Shown: positions 6,039-6,321 of the stretch, piece by piece
How the letters are laid out: every line of letters starts with the position of its first letter
Position numbering within the stretch: the stretch's first letter is position 1
From: Porphyromonadaceae bacterium
GTDB lineage: Bacteria; Bacteroidota; Bacteroidia; Bacteroidales; Tannerellaceae
Direction of reading: 5' to 3'
Assembly (NCBI GenBank): GCA_003517945.1
Contig: DOZP01000274.1
Coordinates: 996 to 7,316 of the forward strand
Length of the DNA stretch: 6,321 nucleotides
Translations under genes and position numbers: made by a program
Notes under the pieces: generated by a model
The model's input: the letters and a program-made list of their open reading frames with translations, nothing else
The model's database searches: none
Told to the model about the DNA's origin: nothing

Positions 6039-6321
6039 TTTTTGATATTATATCCTTCGGCAACGATATCAAAAGAGGGTGGATTATCCGGAAGACAGAG
6101 TTCGATTTTCCGGTTTTCTCCCGGAAGCAGATTGAAATAACCGTCGGAGAAGAATGCCGGAAGTATAAACGCTTTTGTGTTTTTATCGCGTGCGTTGAGT
6201 TTTATAGCCGCGGCAATCGTTTTTCCGGGATTTTTAATTTCTATGATCCATTGGTCTCTTTTTCCGGTTTTTCGTACCGATATATCCGGGGTTATTTCAT
6301 TCAGTTCGTTCAATGCTTGGT
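6035..6321 (-). CDS. C-terminal end of a GH2-type glycosidase (beta-mannosidase / exo-beta-glucosaminidase-like), 5' end beyond the window
   Basis: About 95 codons are present, ending at TAG (6037-6035), and the frame stays open to the right window edge. A TTG at 6313 could be mistaken for a start, but the preceding codons (Gln-Ala-Leu-Asn-Glu) continue the frame, so this is the end of a larger protein. The sequence NPGKTIAAAIKLNARD, then ILPAFFSDGYFNLLPGENRKIEL and a final IVAEGYNIKN, matches the C-terminal Ig-like domain of GH2 enzymes such as exo-beta-D-glucosaminidases and mannosylglycoprotein endo-beta-mannosidases, where 'ILP-x-x-YSDNYF-x-LLPGE' is characteristic. The catalytic barrel and both acid residues are outside the window, so the substrate cannot be fixed. 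It meets the AsmA-like gene tail to tail. Confidence 0.8.
   Translation of the reverse strand, partial: QALNELNEITPDISVRKTGKRDQWIIEIKNPGKTIAAAIKLNARDKNTKAFILPAFFSDGYFNLLPGENRKIELCLPDNPPSFDIVAEGYNIKN

Noticed and set aside
6035..6313. A complete small gene of 92 codons starting at TTG 6313
   Set aside because: The frame is open beyond it to the window edge, and the sequence is the C-terminal domain of a large GH2 enzyme, so it is a fragment of a longer gene.

Overview
The window looks like ordinary chromosomal DNA from a member of the Bacteroidota, most likely the order Bacteroidales. Three things support this. The protein families are typical of that group: a secreted C1B peptidase, a small outer-membrane beta-barrel, an AsmA-like protein and a GH2 glycosidase. 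The start codons have A/T-rich leaders with no clear Shine-Dalgarno sequence. Three TAnnTTTG promoter elements are visible, one of them with a TTTG box exactly 19 bp upstream.

Layout, left to right. On the minus strand, bases 1-849 hold the first 283 codons of an exported bleomycin-hydrolase-type (C1B) cysteine peptidase whose C-terminus lies outside the window. Only 52 bp away and on the same strand is a 711-aa exported S41-family serine peptidase (902-3037). It has a catalytically degenerate M23/LytM-like domain at its N-terminus and a membrane anchor with a basic tail at its C-terminus. It probably heads a two-gene transcript (S41 then C1) driven by the element at 3086-3093. Further upstream is a monocistronic minus-strand gene for a small outer-membrane beta-barrel protein (3266-3862), with its own strong promoter (3970-4000), a roughly 100-nt leader carrying a hairpin, and a strong intrinsic terminator (3184-3214).

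The 349-bp gap 3863-4211 is a divergent control region. It is very AT-rich apart from one short GC-rich block (4097-4156), which may be a worn copy of a dispersed intergenic element. To its right, on the plus strand, is a 608-aa inner-membrane-anchored AsmA/DUF748-like protein (4212-6038). It converges on the C-terminal end of a GH2-type glycosidase (minus strand, 6035 to the window edge), and the two stop codons overlap within CTAA.

All five products are predicted to be exported or envelope-associated, or to belong to families that usually are, so the theme is envelope maintenance and periplasmic protein or glycan turnover. The two peptidases are the only genes whose arrangement suggests they work together. 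I do not see a mobile element, CRISPR array, RNA gene or defence system, and nothing here makes a convincing case for an undescribed multi-gene system. The most unusual item is the fusion of an inactive M23-like domain to an S41 peptidase with a C-terminal anchor.
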